A stretch of DNA of 64,000 bases from Enoplolaimus lenunculus. Taxonomy: Eukaryota; Nematoda; Enoplea; Enoplida; Thoracostomopsidae. Where the stretch lies: contig JASANG010000598.1 in NCBI GenBank assembly GCA_030248215.1, positions 32,501 to 96,500 on the forward strand, read 5' to 3'. Below, one piece after another: positions 48,357 through 60,657 of the stretch. Each line of letters begins with the position of its first letter. Positions within the stretch are counted from its first letter, which is position 1. The notes beneath the pieces are model-generated. The model saw only the letters and a program-made list of their open reading frames with translations. It made no database searches and had not been told where the DNA came from. A program made the position numbers and the translations under genes.

Positions 48357-49317
48357 TACTATAGTGACCCGAATAAGAGAGAGAGTAATATAAGGGAATT
48401 CCTTATTTTGAGTGCAAATCAATACGAGTCTGTATTTCTAGTCAAAGTCTGTTAGTGGATAAAGTCCATAAGTTCTAATTAGAGTCCATAAAACAAACCA
48501 AAGCAGAAAAACAACTAACAATGCATTAATACGCAACAAACACTCAGACAACCCGCAAAACATTTATTAAACGCAGAAAAAATTAACGGACATGACAATC
48601 AACAAAAATGCTTCGGAGCAAGCCAGTTCTGCAAAAACAAAATACAGAAAAGAAGGCTGTTGGGTTCAGTCAGTGGCAGATCCAGGGTCTTCAGAATTGG
48701 GGGAGGGGCACAATGTCACTGGTAACAATAACACATACCATGAAAGAGTACGACGTTCAACTAAGATTAATCAAAAATAAAACTGTATAACCCTTCATGT
48801 ATAAGAAAAAGAAACTTAAATTTTTGTTGTGTTGGTTTTGCTTTGTGGGGTGAGTAAACCCAGTACCAGTGCAGCCATGGGTGGGTTTCTGTTAAACTCA
48901 GGGGGGGCCGCCAACGTAGAGGTATATCTAGACATTTTCGGTGTTTAATCTGGCAATGTCAGAGCTCACGCTCGTGTTTAATGTAAAGGCACCCTTCCAA
49001 AGGACAGCTTCACACTAAAGTTGCAAAGCGGTGTATTTACAAGGTCTTTGTTTCAGCCGGTTTGCCCCATTTGCGGTTGAAATGCCGCCTCTCACATTTT
49101 GTCTGCGCTCGCATCTGTTAACCTGATTCCCAAAATAAATTTTGTTGAGATTCTGTTTTGGGAAGGGCACGACCAAGGTTCCGCCCCATGTATCCTCCAC
49201 TGGGTTCAACTAATATGGATTGAATGAAAAATAAATAACAGTCCGTAACCGAATAACGGGGGCACCCTCTGGACATGCAAAATAAATATCGATCCGCCTC
49301 GTCGAGTTCCTACAGTA
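48357..49317. mobile_element. Mariner-type MITE, long form, split by a hAT-type MITE
   Basis: TACTATAGTGACCCGAATAA at the left and a degenerate mirror ending CTACAGTA at the right. The interior halves (GAGTCCATAAAACA... and AATAAATAACAGTCCGTAAC...) match the element at 34088-34522 and are separated by the insertion at 48671-49202. Confidence 0.7.
48671..49202. mobile_element. hAT-type MITE, 532-bp diverged copy, nested
   Basis: Ends CAGTGGCAGATCCAGGGTCT and GTATCCTCCACTG; 8-bp flanks GGTTCAGT and GGTTCAAC match at 6 of 8. It is the longest copy in the window, still without coding capacity. Confidence 0.7.
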
Positions 49318-49392
49318 ATTCTTTTATTGAAATGAAGTAATTTGCGTTTTGAATACTAATTTAACTAAATATTAATAATTTAACTTTTATTA

Positions 49393-49546
49393 ATGGCATA
49401 CGAACATTCCTCGTACTATCACGGCTTTAACAGCGCTCGGTCGTATCAGCACACACCGGACTACTATTCAAGTATTACACCCCGCGAAGCTGGATTGAGT
49501 CGTCCTTTAACAATGCGATCCAGGAGTCCTGGTGCTGTAACTGGAG
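49393..49546 (+). CDS. Alternative head exon 1 of the intermediate filament gene
   Basis: ATG at 49393: [20 protein letters not shown]... then [12 protein letters not shown], a Ser/Tyr/Arg-rich head; donor GTACGT after one base (G, phase 1), which joins GT of exon 52945 as Gly. Confidence 0.85.
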
Positions 49547-52500
49547 GTACGTAGGCGGTTGTGAAAACTTTGTATCCTGATTTTATTTTAGCCTCGTTTA
49601 CGAAATTCAAAACTGCTAATCGGAGTCTTAATATCAACAAATCAGCATGAACCAAAAAACCGAACGAACCAAGCGAGCGAGATGCCTCGAACATGTTTGT
49701 ACAGTGAACTACAGCTGTAAAAAAATAGCGAACGATTAGCCAGATGAACGTTTTTGCAGTTAACAACAACATAATTTTAGCGCGGGGTGCTTGTTTAGTA
49801 CCACCCACAACAAATCGCTTCTCTCTACCCCAGATTACTGTACTGTGTCATGGGCACCTTTTACGTTCCAATAAGTTAAAACTTCAATGATCAATTTTAA
49901 ATTTATACTGTGTTTTGTTCCAGAATGAGAACCGCCTATAATGCGGGGTGCTTAGGGATTGAAACCCCAATCTCGCTTCTTAAATTGCTTTAAATTTTCG
50001 GGAGATAGGAAGTTGCCTTTCTGATTGGAAACTAAAACGTCCAATACCACACTACGTTATAAATAATCGGAGAATTTTCCCTATTTTTCAAATTTACACT
50101 AGTGAGAGAGGTACCTAAGGAAGTACATAGTGTGCCTAGGCACAATTTTACCACTAATTCCCAAAGAGCATTAGTTTTTTGTGGCTCTTGTACGGGAGGA
50201 TTCGATATAAAGATATTTTCCAAGATCAACTTTTGTAGAATAGGTATTCTATGCTTTTCTGATGAATATAAATGCTAGAAATTGGTGGGTGTCGAGGATC
50301 AAAGTATCATAAGTTACAAAGCTCAAATACATGATGGAAAAATATGCTAATTGGATTTTGTAGCTAAAACATGAGGATGCAAATGCGATTTGCAGAAAAC
50401 CTGTCGATGTTGTTTGGTTGTATGTGTGGGTGACGAATAGCTTCTAAATAAATGCAGTGTTGGGTTTTTATTTATCGTAACTTCGTTTTGACTTTGGTCA
50501 TTGTAATTATTGTTATCTAAACTTCTTCCCCATTTTGATGCAGTTAAAATGAAATATTGAGTAATTTATTTCAAAGCCTTAGCTTTGTTATGCTTTTAGT
50601 TCTTTAAGCCAGAGACGCGTGATAGCCAAGAGCATGGGTGCTGGGACAAATTTTCACGTCCTGACTTGAAGCATACAGTTCATTTTTTAAGTTTCGTATT
50701 CGAGTGCGTAGCGATGAGGCGTCTGGACGGTGTAAACCTTCGTTCATGAATTAAGAAACGTTTTGCGAATGTTGTAAGCGGTTTTAATACAAGAATTGTG
50801 TTTAGCAGGTTTTGTTAAGACTTTTTCACGCTTGGTAAGGGCAGCAGGACTCATTAATTTTCAAATCGTTTCAATGCCTCTGTGATTTCCAGTTGCCTAT
50901 GCCCATACCATTGGAAAACGTTTTGCTTTATGCTTATTCGTACCACGTTTCGAACATATAACTTTCTGTATTCTTTGCGTTTTCAAAAACATCAAACCAA
51001 GATTGCATTTCTCATCAAATTTTCAATTTTTGAAGCCAAGGGCAGCAGGTTTCATTAATTTTCAAATCGCTTCAATGTCTCTGTGATTTCCATGTGCCTA
51101 TGCCCATACCAGTGGAAAACGTTTTGCTTTATGCTTATTCGTATCACGTTTCGAACATATAACTTTCTGTATTCTTTGCGTTTTCAAAAAAACATCAAAC
51201 CAAGATTGCATTTCTCATCAAATTTTCAATTTTTGAAGCCAGCTTAAAAAAGCAAGATTTGTTGCGTTGATGAAAGCTATAAATACTTTCTACTTTATTT
51301 TAAAAATTCGGCAATCTTTATTTTAAATATGATTCATACCATGAAATCTTGCTTAATTTTGCAACAGTCGTTTTCCTGCTTTTAAAATCACGATTTAATG
51401 TATAGCAAGCTTCCGGTTATGCTAGATTTTACATTTTGAATTTTTAGTTTGCTTGGATCTAAAATATTTTGTTTGCAAAACAAAGCAAAACTTTCCCTTT
51501 ACTATGAAGGTGGAAATTTCCAAAAAATTTGAAAAGCTTTCTGGTTTTATAGTGATCGTAAACTCTAACAGGGATAAGTGTTGTGTGGAAGATTTGTCAA
51601 AAAATGCTGCGTCAGAGGACATAATGAACTCTTTCACTTTTAGCACCAATGATTTTGAGCCCTTCTCCGGCAACGGGGATAAAATTCGCGAACTTGTCTT
51701 TTGCCAAAATTTTGATATGTTTGTAATGAGCTGAACGTTGAAAATTTTTGACTATTTCAAAAAATTTTCTCTACGTTTTCACCTAGGGGTCTTCCTTATG
51801 AAACAAGCTAAAATATAGTGTAACTAGCCTGATGTCGAAAATGCTTAGTCAAAAGGCGACGGGTTGGAATGCTAGTAGGAAGGTGGACGGGATTTTGCCC
51901 TCCACGCAATTAAACAAACAATCGGGACCGAATCATATCTATCTGAAAGCTGCAAATATGAAATTCTCTCTCGTTTATTTTGTTCGAATACTACCATTTT
52001 TTAAAGTTTTGAAAAATCAAAAAATCTGTTTTCTTCACAGCTGTCAATTTAAATTTCGTTGGACTGCCTAGGTCAAGCTGAGCACGAATATATAAATTTT
52101 CGCAAAATCCAATTTGCCTGATATTATCTCCTTTGCGGAACAAGCGACGGTTAAATATCACATTTGCACAAATTGCGGTTTGAATTTTAATGGAGTCAAA
52201 CATGATCGTCATAACAGCCCGTGCTAATTTTTGGGGCCTGCCTGCTGAGAGCCATAGTAACTGGGAGACTTGGGCCATTGGGACTGGGACGCATGCTCAT
52301 TTAGACTGGGGAACTTAGTGACTGTAAGGGTTAGGCTGTAGGCCTTATACTTAAGCTAAGGCTTCGACTTTGGCGTACATTCAGTGGGCGTGCATTTATA
52401 ATTAACCTGGGCAGTTGTAACTCGCTTTAGTAAAGTCTAATCTCAAGCATGGTTATCACGGCGCAATCGGAAACACCTCCGTACATGACACGGATGACGT

Positions 52501-55500
52501 CATCACGTCGCACAAGTCGCGAGAATTATTCACCTGCAAGTCCGTTCAGTCAAATGAACACTACTAGTAGTAGCAGCTACAGTAGCAATTATGGAAGTCC
52601 TGGCAGTTAGTTTTAAACATTTGTAATAAAATTAACATTGAATTCATTTTGACAGATTTGTTAATTTCAAACACTGAACGGATTTAATCTGTCACGTTAA
52701 CTCGTTTGTTCTCTTGATAATCACCTATTGCCTAACTCCGCGAAGCTGCGACACGCTGTTTCAGTATGGTGTAGATTTTAAGAAATCGTAACTGCAACCG
52801 GAATTGGTCTCCGTTGCATACACTTGTCATTGAGGCAGCGTTTGATCCACTCATGCTACGAGTCAAAGTGGAAAATGTCTGTCACGGCGCTCAGGAACGA
52901 ACTGCTAAAGAATGTTTTGAAATATAAATTTCGTTTATTTTTAGGTCGAGTGCTCAAAATAGTCACCGAGATGGGCAGTTCAAGTGTGTCTGGTATCAGC
53001 GCTGCATTGGGCGCCGACGCCGCGAATTCCATTCTCGAATCTCGAGAACGTGAGAAGCGTGATTTGCAGGATTTGAACGAACGTCTCGCAAGCTATATTG
53101 AAAGGGTTCGTTACTTGGAAGCCCAAAATAGAAAACTTGCCGAAGATTTAGAAGCACTGAGAGGTACTGAACAAGATAACTTAAAGAAAATTCGGTACTT
53201 GCTGCTTACCTGTACAGTAGCGTTTATTTGATAGAATGCAAAAAAGCCCATACACATTATGCTGTTTATTATCTTCCTAAGCTTAGGTTTATCCTTAGGT
53301 TCAGGCTTGAGCTAAGGCTAATCCAGTTACAAACAAGGGCCGACAATTCAACACTGTGCTGCATTTATTACTATATTCAGATGTGGATGTTTACAGAAAT
53401 ATGATAGAAGAAATACTTATGAAACAAAAAACTTGACCTCAAATTTTATGGATTGTCTCAGGGGTGGCCCTATTCTCTGTCACCGTTACATGTAGAATTC
53501 ACTGATCAGAATTAACGTAAATGTAACGTATAGAAAATCAGTTTCAAAAGTTCATGTTTACTAATATTTTTACTGCTGGTTTGCTAATTTTTACATACTC
53601 ACAGATCAAACAAGTCACATGCTGAAGCGGTCACTTGTTCAAGCGATTTTCTGCTGTTTTAGGCAAATGGGGAAAAGACACCGGTTCAGTGAAGCAAATG
53701 TACGCAGGAGAGCTAATGGAAGCTCGCCGTTTGATGGACCAAACTGCAAAAGCCAAATCTGAAGCTGAGATACAACTTCAACATTTACAAGATGATTTGA
53801 ACGATATTCGCCTGAAGTAAGCCAATTGCGCATTTAAGCCAAAAACAATTTTGTTTATCTCGCCGGCCTATAGAACCGGACCTTAGCAATCATCTAGATT
53901 TTAGGGCTTTGCAAGGGCTCGGGTTTAGGCTGATATGTTCACACAAGTCTTAACTTGGCTTCTAGGTTTCTTTGGGGGTTTCAAGAAATTTTAGCAATAA
54001 TTGTCAGAAATTCATTGGCTTTTTTTGTCCATTTAGACACATTTTAGTTTAAGGCTCAGGCTTGGCTAATGACTTGGTCTAAAGTAAAAGGTTTTTGCTG
54101 AACGTAAACCTAAGCCTAAACTTGGTGGTTGAAAATGCACAGGATTTCAATTCGTTGCAGTTTTACAATTATGTTATGCGAAATAATTGATTTATGCAAA
54201 CTTCAGTCTCTGGTGTACTGGTATTCTAGATTTGAGGACGTAGCACGTCTACGTAACGGCGATAAAGAGAACATCGAAGAGTACACAACTGCTCTAAACA
54301 GTGCTGACGCTGAAATTGCGCTACTTCGCCGCAGACTCCAAGGTTTGGTCGACGAGCAAGAAAAGTTCAATCGCGATAACGGAAAAATGACACAAGATTT
54401 GGCAAAAGCACGCAGTGTATGATGATTATATAAATTTCAAAGGCATGGGTATGGTAGGGTTTCAAGCATTCATCTACTTCTTCGCTCGGACTGTTGTTAA
54501 TTTGATAAAAAGCAAAAGTTCTTTTTGTACATTACTGTTCATTAAGGCGTAGCCCAAACTTGAACTGATCTCGTTGTTTTTGGTTTAATTTCAAACTTAA
54601 TTTCAAAAGTGGGTTCTGAATGAGAAACGAACTGATTGAAACAATTCATTTTTATGACGCTTGGGATGAACCTTTTTATCCAACCCTTCCCTGGATTATA
54701 AAATATCGAGTTGATTTTCAGGATTTGGAAAAAGAAAGTGCGAACCGTATTGACTATCAAAATCAGGTTCAAACTCTTCTGGAAGAAATTGAGTTTTTAC
54801 GCAGAGTTCATGATCAGGTAAAGAGGTTTTAGAAAGATATATTTTTGCTGGTCTACTGGCTATCTAAACAACGCCTCTTTTGGCGTTGTAAATGGGAACG
54901 TCCGATGTTATTGAGAACACACAGCGCTTTTTGTTCATTCCTATTGTCAGCTTTGATTAACCTACGCTTGAGTGCAATCGTCCAGTTGCTATTAGAAATT
55001 CAAGATGTAGCACGGTAGCTTCTTTAAGCAAGAAATGCAAACGGCAGAGGTCCCAAAAAATTTTGTGGTTCACAATCATGGAAATCTCAGCACTGAGCAG
55101 ATTATTGTTCAGCTATAAAATCAGGGCGGCTCTTGTGTGGGAGGGTCGTAATTTAAAGCAGCACGGCATCCAGTGGTTTTCTTGTGAACGAACATGATGT
55201 AGGAAACACTGTTGAATTAAATTCATATTGGTACAATTTGAACAGGAAATGAAAGAACTTGAGGCGTTGGCAGCTCGTGATGGACCGCGTGATAATCGCG
55301 ATTATTTCAAGAACGAACTTGCGCTTGCAATTCGGGACATTCGCAACGAATACGACATGATCGCCGGTCAAAACAAAAACGATATGGAGTCGTGGTATAA
55401 ATTGAAGGTAACGGCAGGGCATTCTACAGCGGCGGATCTACAATGTTCTCACTGGGGGAAGCGATACATGAGCGAAAAAAAGTTTACTCAATTTTAGTAC

Positions 55501-58500
55501 TAAATCTTAATACCAAATTTAAGGAGTTAATGCATGTTTAGAGGCTTCCTTCGGACTCGTTAATGTAGTGTGCTGAGTAATTGCATGGGGCGAATGCAAC
55601 AGGATATAGTGGTATCAAGTAGCTACAGCAGCGTATCCTGCAATTTCTCGACGGCCTAAACCGCACGAAAATCTTAATGAACTTATATACAACATTCAAG
55701 GGCATATGCTATCAGATGTAAAGGGGATAACCCAATAAATTTCTGGAAAAGAATGATTAAAAAGGCTTGCCAAATGCTTTAACTAAAAATTAGCCTTACT
55801 GTACAATCAGCTTAACTAAAAAGAATAGCGGCATAGCTTTGTTCCTTTGTTATTCTATTGCATCGTGACATCATTTAAAATATTCAAATGCATTTTTATT
55901 GGTAGTTATTTAAAACACGGTTTTTAATATTCTGACATAAAATATTTAGGCTTAGGTTTAGGCTTAAGATTACGTTGAATCTAGGTTTAGGCTTAAGCTT
56001 GAGCGCGTGTAGGAAGGTGTACAAGGGCAACGCGTCAGTAGTATATTTCAACGACATCTGGCCTCGAAGTCGAATAAGTGTTTAACTAATTGTTCTTGTT
56101 AGAATAAGTTGGTGGTTGCGTTAACACAGGCTAAACCTTGTAGTCTTTGTTTTGCTCCAAATTTGGTTTACTGCTATTTCGAATAGGTTCAAGAAGTCCA
56201 AGCGTCATCTGGTGCCATGGCAACCGATACGAACTTTCGTAAAGAAGAAACGCGACGCATGCGCGCCCAGTTGAATGATTCCCGGGGACGACTTGCGGAC
56301 TTGGAGAGCCGGGTAAGAAGTTATTTATTTAACATCTTAAACCCATATGGTTGAATAGACCATTTTTTAGTTTCGTAAAATCAACCGACCAACTTAATCG
56401 TTGGTTTATGTAAGCCGATTTTGCCAGTTGCTTCTGTAATTGCTTCAAGGGATAAAATTGAAACGCGATGCTTTCAACAAACCGGTACGCCGGAAAAGCA
56501 ACTGTATGCTGGTATTAAAGACCCGAAAAAAGAAATTAGTTTTCTCATCTTAATTATCAGTCAAAGTTAATAGATTATTTTTCACTGCAAGATATGCATT
56601 GAAACTTCCCTTTTAGTCATGTAACTGAGAACTGTACCAATAATCGATCTATATTTAAAATGTTGGATTTCAACAGAACGCTGCGCTCGAGAAACAAGCT
56701 CAAGAATTGATGTATCAACTCGCCGATGACCAACGGCAATACGAAGCCGCGTTAAACGATCGTGATTCACAAATTCGAAAAATGCGTGAAGAATGTCAAA
56801 CGCTGATGGTTGAATTGCAATTATTAATGGATACAAAACAATCGTTGGACGCTGAAATTGCAATTTATCGCAAAATGCTCGAAGGCGAAGAGAGTCGGTA
56901 ATAAACTGTGCAAGCAATGAGATTGGTAACTTTTCCGGTACTCTAGTTTAGCTTTTTGCCATTTAGTTTATCTCTGAATTTTTCTTGATAATTTATCAAC
57001 ATAGGGCATTCAGCTGGCTGGCTGAAAAGTGTAAACTGATTACAAGGACTTGTAAATTTGTAAACCCAGATTTGAAGTCATGTTGTATTTTGTCAAATTT
57101 TTACTTTTTCAACTGTTTTAACCTGAGCTTGTGACATTTTCTGTGGAACCTCAAGACTTATTATTTTGACAGAGGCCTTATCAGAAATGAAATCTGCAAC
57201 AGAAATTTCCGATAACTGTTCTGCATTTAATGATGCTGTTTTAGAGCTGGCCTGAAGTCACTAGTTGAACAAGTTGTCAAATCACACAGTATACAGACTA
57301 CTGAAGATACAGGTAAATCGAATTAACGATTTTAGTAACACATCCGTAGGCGTAGCTCTATTGCAATATAAAGCTAATTTACGTTATCGACTTAAGGTTG
57401 CGCATTTGCATTGAAACGCACTATTATTTAAAATAGCGATTAATTTGTGTTAAACTCAAACGCTTTCCAAGACAAATTAGGGCTTGCAAAGCTTTTGAGG
57501 TTTAATCACACTTTATAAAAATTTTAGGCTTCTTGGAGTGCCGGCATCGTAATTAATGATTAAAACATTGGTTTGCGAGAAAATATTGGCTAATCGTTAA
57601 CGATTACTCTGGAATCAATTATTAGTTGTATCTGACAAAGAAGTGTTTGGATTGGGGCACTGCTTCTATGAGCCTTCTCTCGGTACGCTTATACAGACAC
57701 TTAATTATTACTTCATTGATAGGGCAACTCAATTTAACAAGTTTCGCTTTTAGTTTATAAACTATCATTGGTTTTTTAGAAAGTACACGCAAAGTTCGCG
57801 GTGAATCAAGCACACGATCAACTTTCCAGCGATCATCGAAAGGAAATATTATTATCGCCGACGTTAATGCGGATGGTAAATTCATTGTTCTCGAAAATAC
57901 GCATCGATCAAAGGTGTGTTCCATTGCATCTCAAAGGGTAGAATTTTCTGTTCAATTTGCGGTCAGAGCCAAAATTGTGTCAAGTTAATCGCAATTTTCT
58001 GTTTATTTGCTGGCGCCTGAACCATTTAGCCGTCATAATTGCACTGTCCACAACACGCTAAAGAAGAAAAGGTTGAAGTTTACATTTGTTTTCGGATCCA
58101 TCCGAAAATGATTAAAAATTTTGAAAATTTTTTAAGGTGAAATTGTGTTCGGTTAGAATTTTTGTATATTATGCTCTTAGTCGAACATCTTCATGTTGTT
58201 TTGGCAATTTTGATATCTGTTCAATTCGGTTTAGTTTATAAACCATTTGATCTTTCTGAATTTAGGAGGAAAAATTGGGAAACTGGAGAATCAAACGCAA
58301 AATTGATGGACGTCGTGAAATTTCATACACGCTACCCGACGGATTCGCACTTCCGGCTGGAACAACTGTTAAGGTAAGATTTAGTGGACTTTGTAAAATG
58401 GTAGCTTATTTTCATAATCAAAATTTTACAATGCTGCACTAAAATATGCTACAAACGAGTTTTGTCTCTTGCTCGCTTCGCTTTCGAAGTTTTCTCTTCT

Positions 58501-59379
58501 CGCTATTTGCGCCGGGTAGTGTTTCCCTAACCCGCTGTAGAATCGATACACAATGCGAAACATTAATCTCGATAATTTTGTAACTCACTTAATTATGTTG
58601 GGTCTGGTCAATTTTGTTACGTATATGGCCCCATCTAAAGATAATGTGCGGAACGTTTGTCAGAGCGACTGCAATTGAGCAAGGTTCAGCTTTAGTCAAT
58701 ATATTTTCTTAAGCTTAAGCATAAGCTCATTTTTACGCTTAGGCTTAAAAGCTTGGTATTACCCTGTTCTATCTTCTGACTCTTGTTTCAGATTTGGGCC
58801 GCTCGCCAGGGTGGGGTACATTCACCACCGAATTCGCTTGTTTTCGACGGAGATGATAGTTGGGGAGTTGGCAACAATGTTCAAACTTTGCTATACAACT
58901 CAGATGGAGAGGTATTTTGAATGGAAGAGAATTTATCTTTCAGCATTAAAAATTTTTTTAGTTTTTAAATAATTTCGAGAAAAGTTTTGATTTACGGCTG
59001 AGATTTTGTGGACAAGTAAATCTTGGTATCATTGACTCTCTCCGAAATAGGCTCTACGGGACTACATAAACTGAGTCAAAATCGTCTCCGTCCGAGTCAA
59101 ATTCGACTCACTAAGTCGCACGTTTGACTCCGGTGGAGTCGAATTTACTCAGTTTGTCTGGTCCCGTAGAGCCTATTTCGGAGAGAGTCGATTTGACTCA
59201 CCATTTTTGGCACTGTATATAATATATTTCTGGTACAACGTCAACTGAGATCTCAATTCCAACAATTTCAGTTGTCGTCTGTGAGAAAGTCGAAAGTTTC
59301 ACATATACTTTAAATTTGCTTTTTCTTGATATATTTTCAGGAAAAAGCAACTCATATACAACGAACGCAGCAAATTTAA
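49393..59379 (+). CDS. Cytoplasmic intermediate filament protein, nematode IFA/IFB type with lamin tail, 13 exons, 595 aa
   Basis: Exons: 49393-49546, 52945-53163, 53663-53816, 54230-54416, 54722-54817, 55246-55407, 56187-56312, 56677-56897, 57245-57312, 57780-57913, 58266-58373, 58792-58911, 59341-59379; total 1788 nt with consistent phases. The head is Ser/Tyr/Arg-rich. Coil 1A begins [20 protein letters not shown], the conserved rod start. Coil 1B has the long form (extra 42 residues) found in lamins and protostome IFs. Coil 2 contains [18 protein letters not shown] and ends [18 protein letters not shown], the conserved rod end. The tail has a lamin-tail (Ig-fold) domain: [56 protein letters not shown], ending HIQRTQQI. 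The protein forms 10-nm filaments in epithelia. Whether it is closer to IFA or IFB needs a tree. Confidence 0.95.
50837..51240. repeat. Tandem duplication, two copies of about 201 bp
   Basis: AAGGGCAGCAGG begins each unit at 50837 and 51038, and the copies run to TTTTTGAAGCCA with only a handful of differences. They lie in the first intron between the two IF head exons. Confidence 0.9.
52449..52605 (+). CDS. Alternative head exon 2 of the intermediate filament gene
   Basis: ATG at 52449: [35 protein letters not shown] and a Ser-run ending NYGSPG before donor GTTAGT, phase 1 (A plus GT gives Ser). Composition and phase match an IF head. The sequence upstream of the ATG cannot be joined in frame to exon 49393-49546, so this is an alternative start rather than an internal exon. 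It gives a 596-residue isoform. Confidence 0.8.
58627..58778 (+). mobile_element. TTAGGC-core element, degenerate, in IF intron
   Basis: GGCCCCATCTAAAGATAATGTG, GCGGAACGTTTGTCAG and TTTTTACGCTTAGGCTTA are family landmarks; it ends 14 bp before the exon at 58792. Confidence 0.5.
59034..59189. mobile_element. Palindromic MITE-like element in the last IF intron
   Basis: GACTCTCTCCGAAATAGGCT through CTACGGGACTA is mirrored almost perfectly at 59148-59189. The 156-bp element also carries several GAGTC/GACTC motifs in its loop. No coding; it looks recently inserted because the arms are so alike. Confidence 0.75.
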
Positions 59380-60657
59380 ACAAAACCATACGCCAGGGGT
59401 TGTGTATTGCCGCGTATTACTTGATTTTCATTATTAAAAAATTGTGATAATCTTTACTTTCCAAACCTTTCATCAGATAATGTGATAGATGTTTTGTGCA
59501 GTTTCTTAGTTTCACAGCCACAAGGTGTACAAGTCAGATATTGTTACTGATTGCGGACTGCTAAGCGTTTTATTTCGTTTCTATTAAAATTGCAACAGCA
59601 TTGAAAAGTTTGGCGTTGTTTTTACGTGACAAATCAGATTATGTGCAAGAACTCAAGCATCGAATCTGTCGCAAATCTATCAACAAAAACAATGTATAAT
59701 AAGTAATCTTCTGTAAGCAAAGTTATCAGCAAAATTTTACCGGTTCATAATGTACAAGTATGGTCTATTCTGACCGCTTAGTTTGAGGCGATGTACTGTT
59801 ATAGCGAAATTTGTGGCTGTATGCTTTATTATGTTTATTATTTTTAAGTTTCCTTCTATTTTTTATAGTAAATTCATTTTTGTGTAGTCATAAGTATTTT
59901 GGTTTCATTGCGCCACAAGGACTTGAAAACCTTCTGAGGATTTTCGGGAATTAAACCCTAAAGGCGCATCAAAACAATGGCACATGCATAGAACCAGTAC
60001 TGCAATAGAGTAGCTTAGATGCAGATATATTTTCGCTAACGCTTATGCTTTAGGTGCAGGTTTAGTATCGTGCTTAGGAGTATGCTTACACTACTGTTAC
60101 AGCTACAACAAGAATAACACGGAAACGCTTAATGTTGCAACCGGTGTGATTTTATAACCGATTTCAAACAATTTTTAGTATTTTTGTAAAATAGCCTTGA
60201 TGTTCGTCAAATATCCACTTTTACTCTGAATATATTACTATGATCAAAACGCTGGAATGCTTATTTTCACGTTTTGGTTTCGTCGTTGTTTAAATTGGGT
60301 TTTCTGCACTAGCTATTTAAAATACACATTTTGGAATATCTTTCATTCAATCACCAAAAACATTGGACCATATATAAATACTAGACCTACATCGAGCTGA
60401 AGAAGCTGCAGAGAACAAAACGATTTAGGTTGAGTGTCGGCGGCACAAGTAAAGTGTTTCCCCTAAACCCGAGCCATATATTTTAGGTATATATAAGCTA
60501 CCGTGGTGTTAACTTATATATACCAACTGGGTTGCCTAAATCAATCGATTAAATAATCGATGTTGATTTAAACATTTTTGGCTCCACAGAACCAGTTATG
60601 ATGCTTTAGTCCGCCTAGGACAAGCATTGAAAATTAAAAGAACGTTAAATTAACTGC
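59380..60657. other. Region between the convergent IF and opsin genes
   Basis: It should hold the 3' untranslated regions of both genes. I see a degenerate TTAGGC-core element at about 59979-60105 and AT-rich sequence otherwise. No clear AATAAA stands close to either stop codon. Confidence 0.5.
59979..60105 (+). mobile_element. TTAGGC-core element, degenerate
   Basis: GGCACATGCATAGAACCAGTACTGCAATAGAGTAGCTTAG-type left part and GGAGTATGCTTACACTACTG right part, with few intact hexamers. Confidence 0.4.

Larger units (their letters stand above)
41926..49392. other. Intergenic stretch with repeats
   Basis: Apart from the doubtful minus-strand frame at its start, no gene is visible. It carries TTAGGC-core elements at 43551, 45351, 46138 and 46830, G/C-rich CGGGTA patches near 43100-43500, and the nested MITE pair at 48357-49317. 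The promoter of the long-range IF transcript should lie at its right end. Confidence 0.6.
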
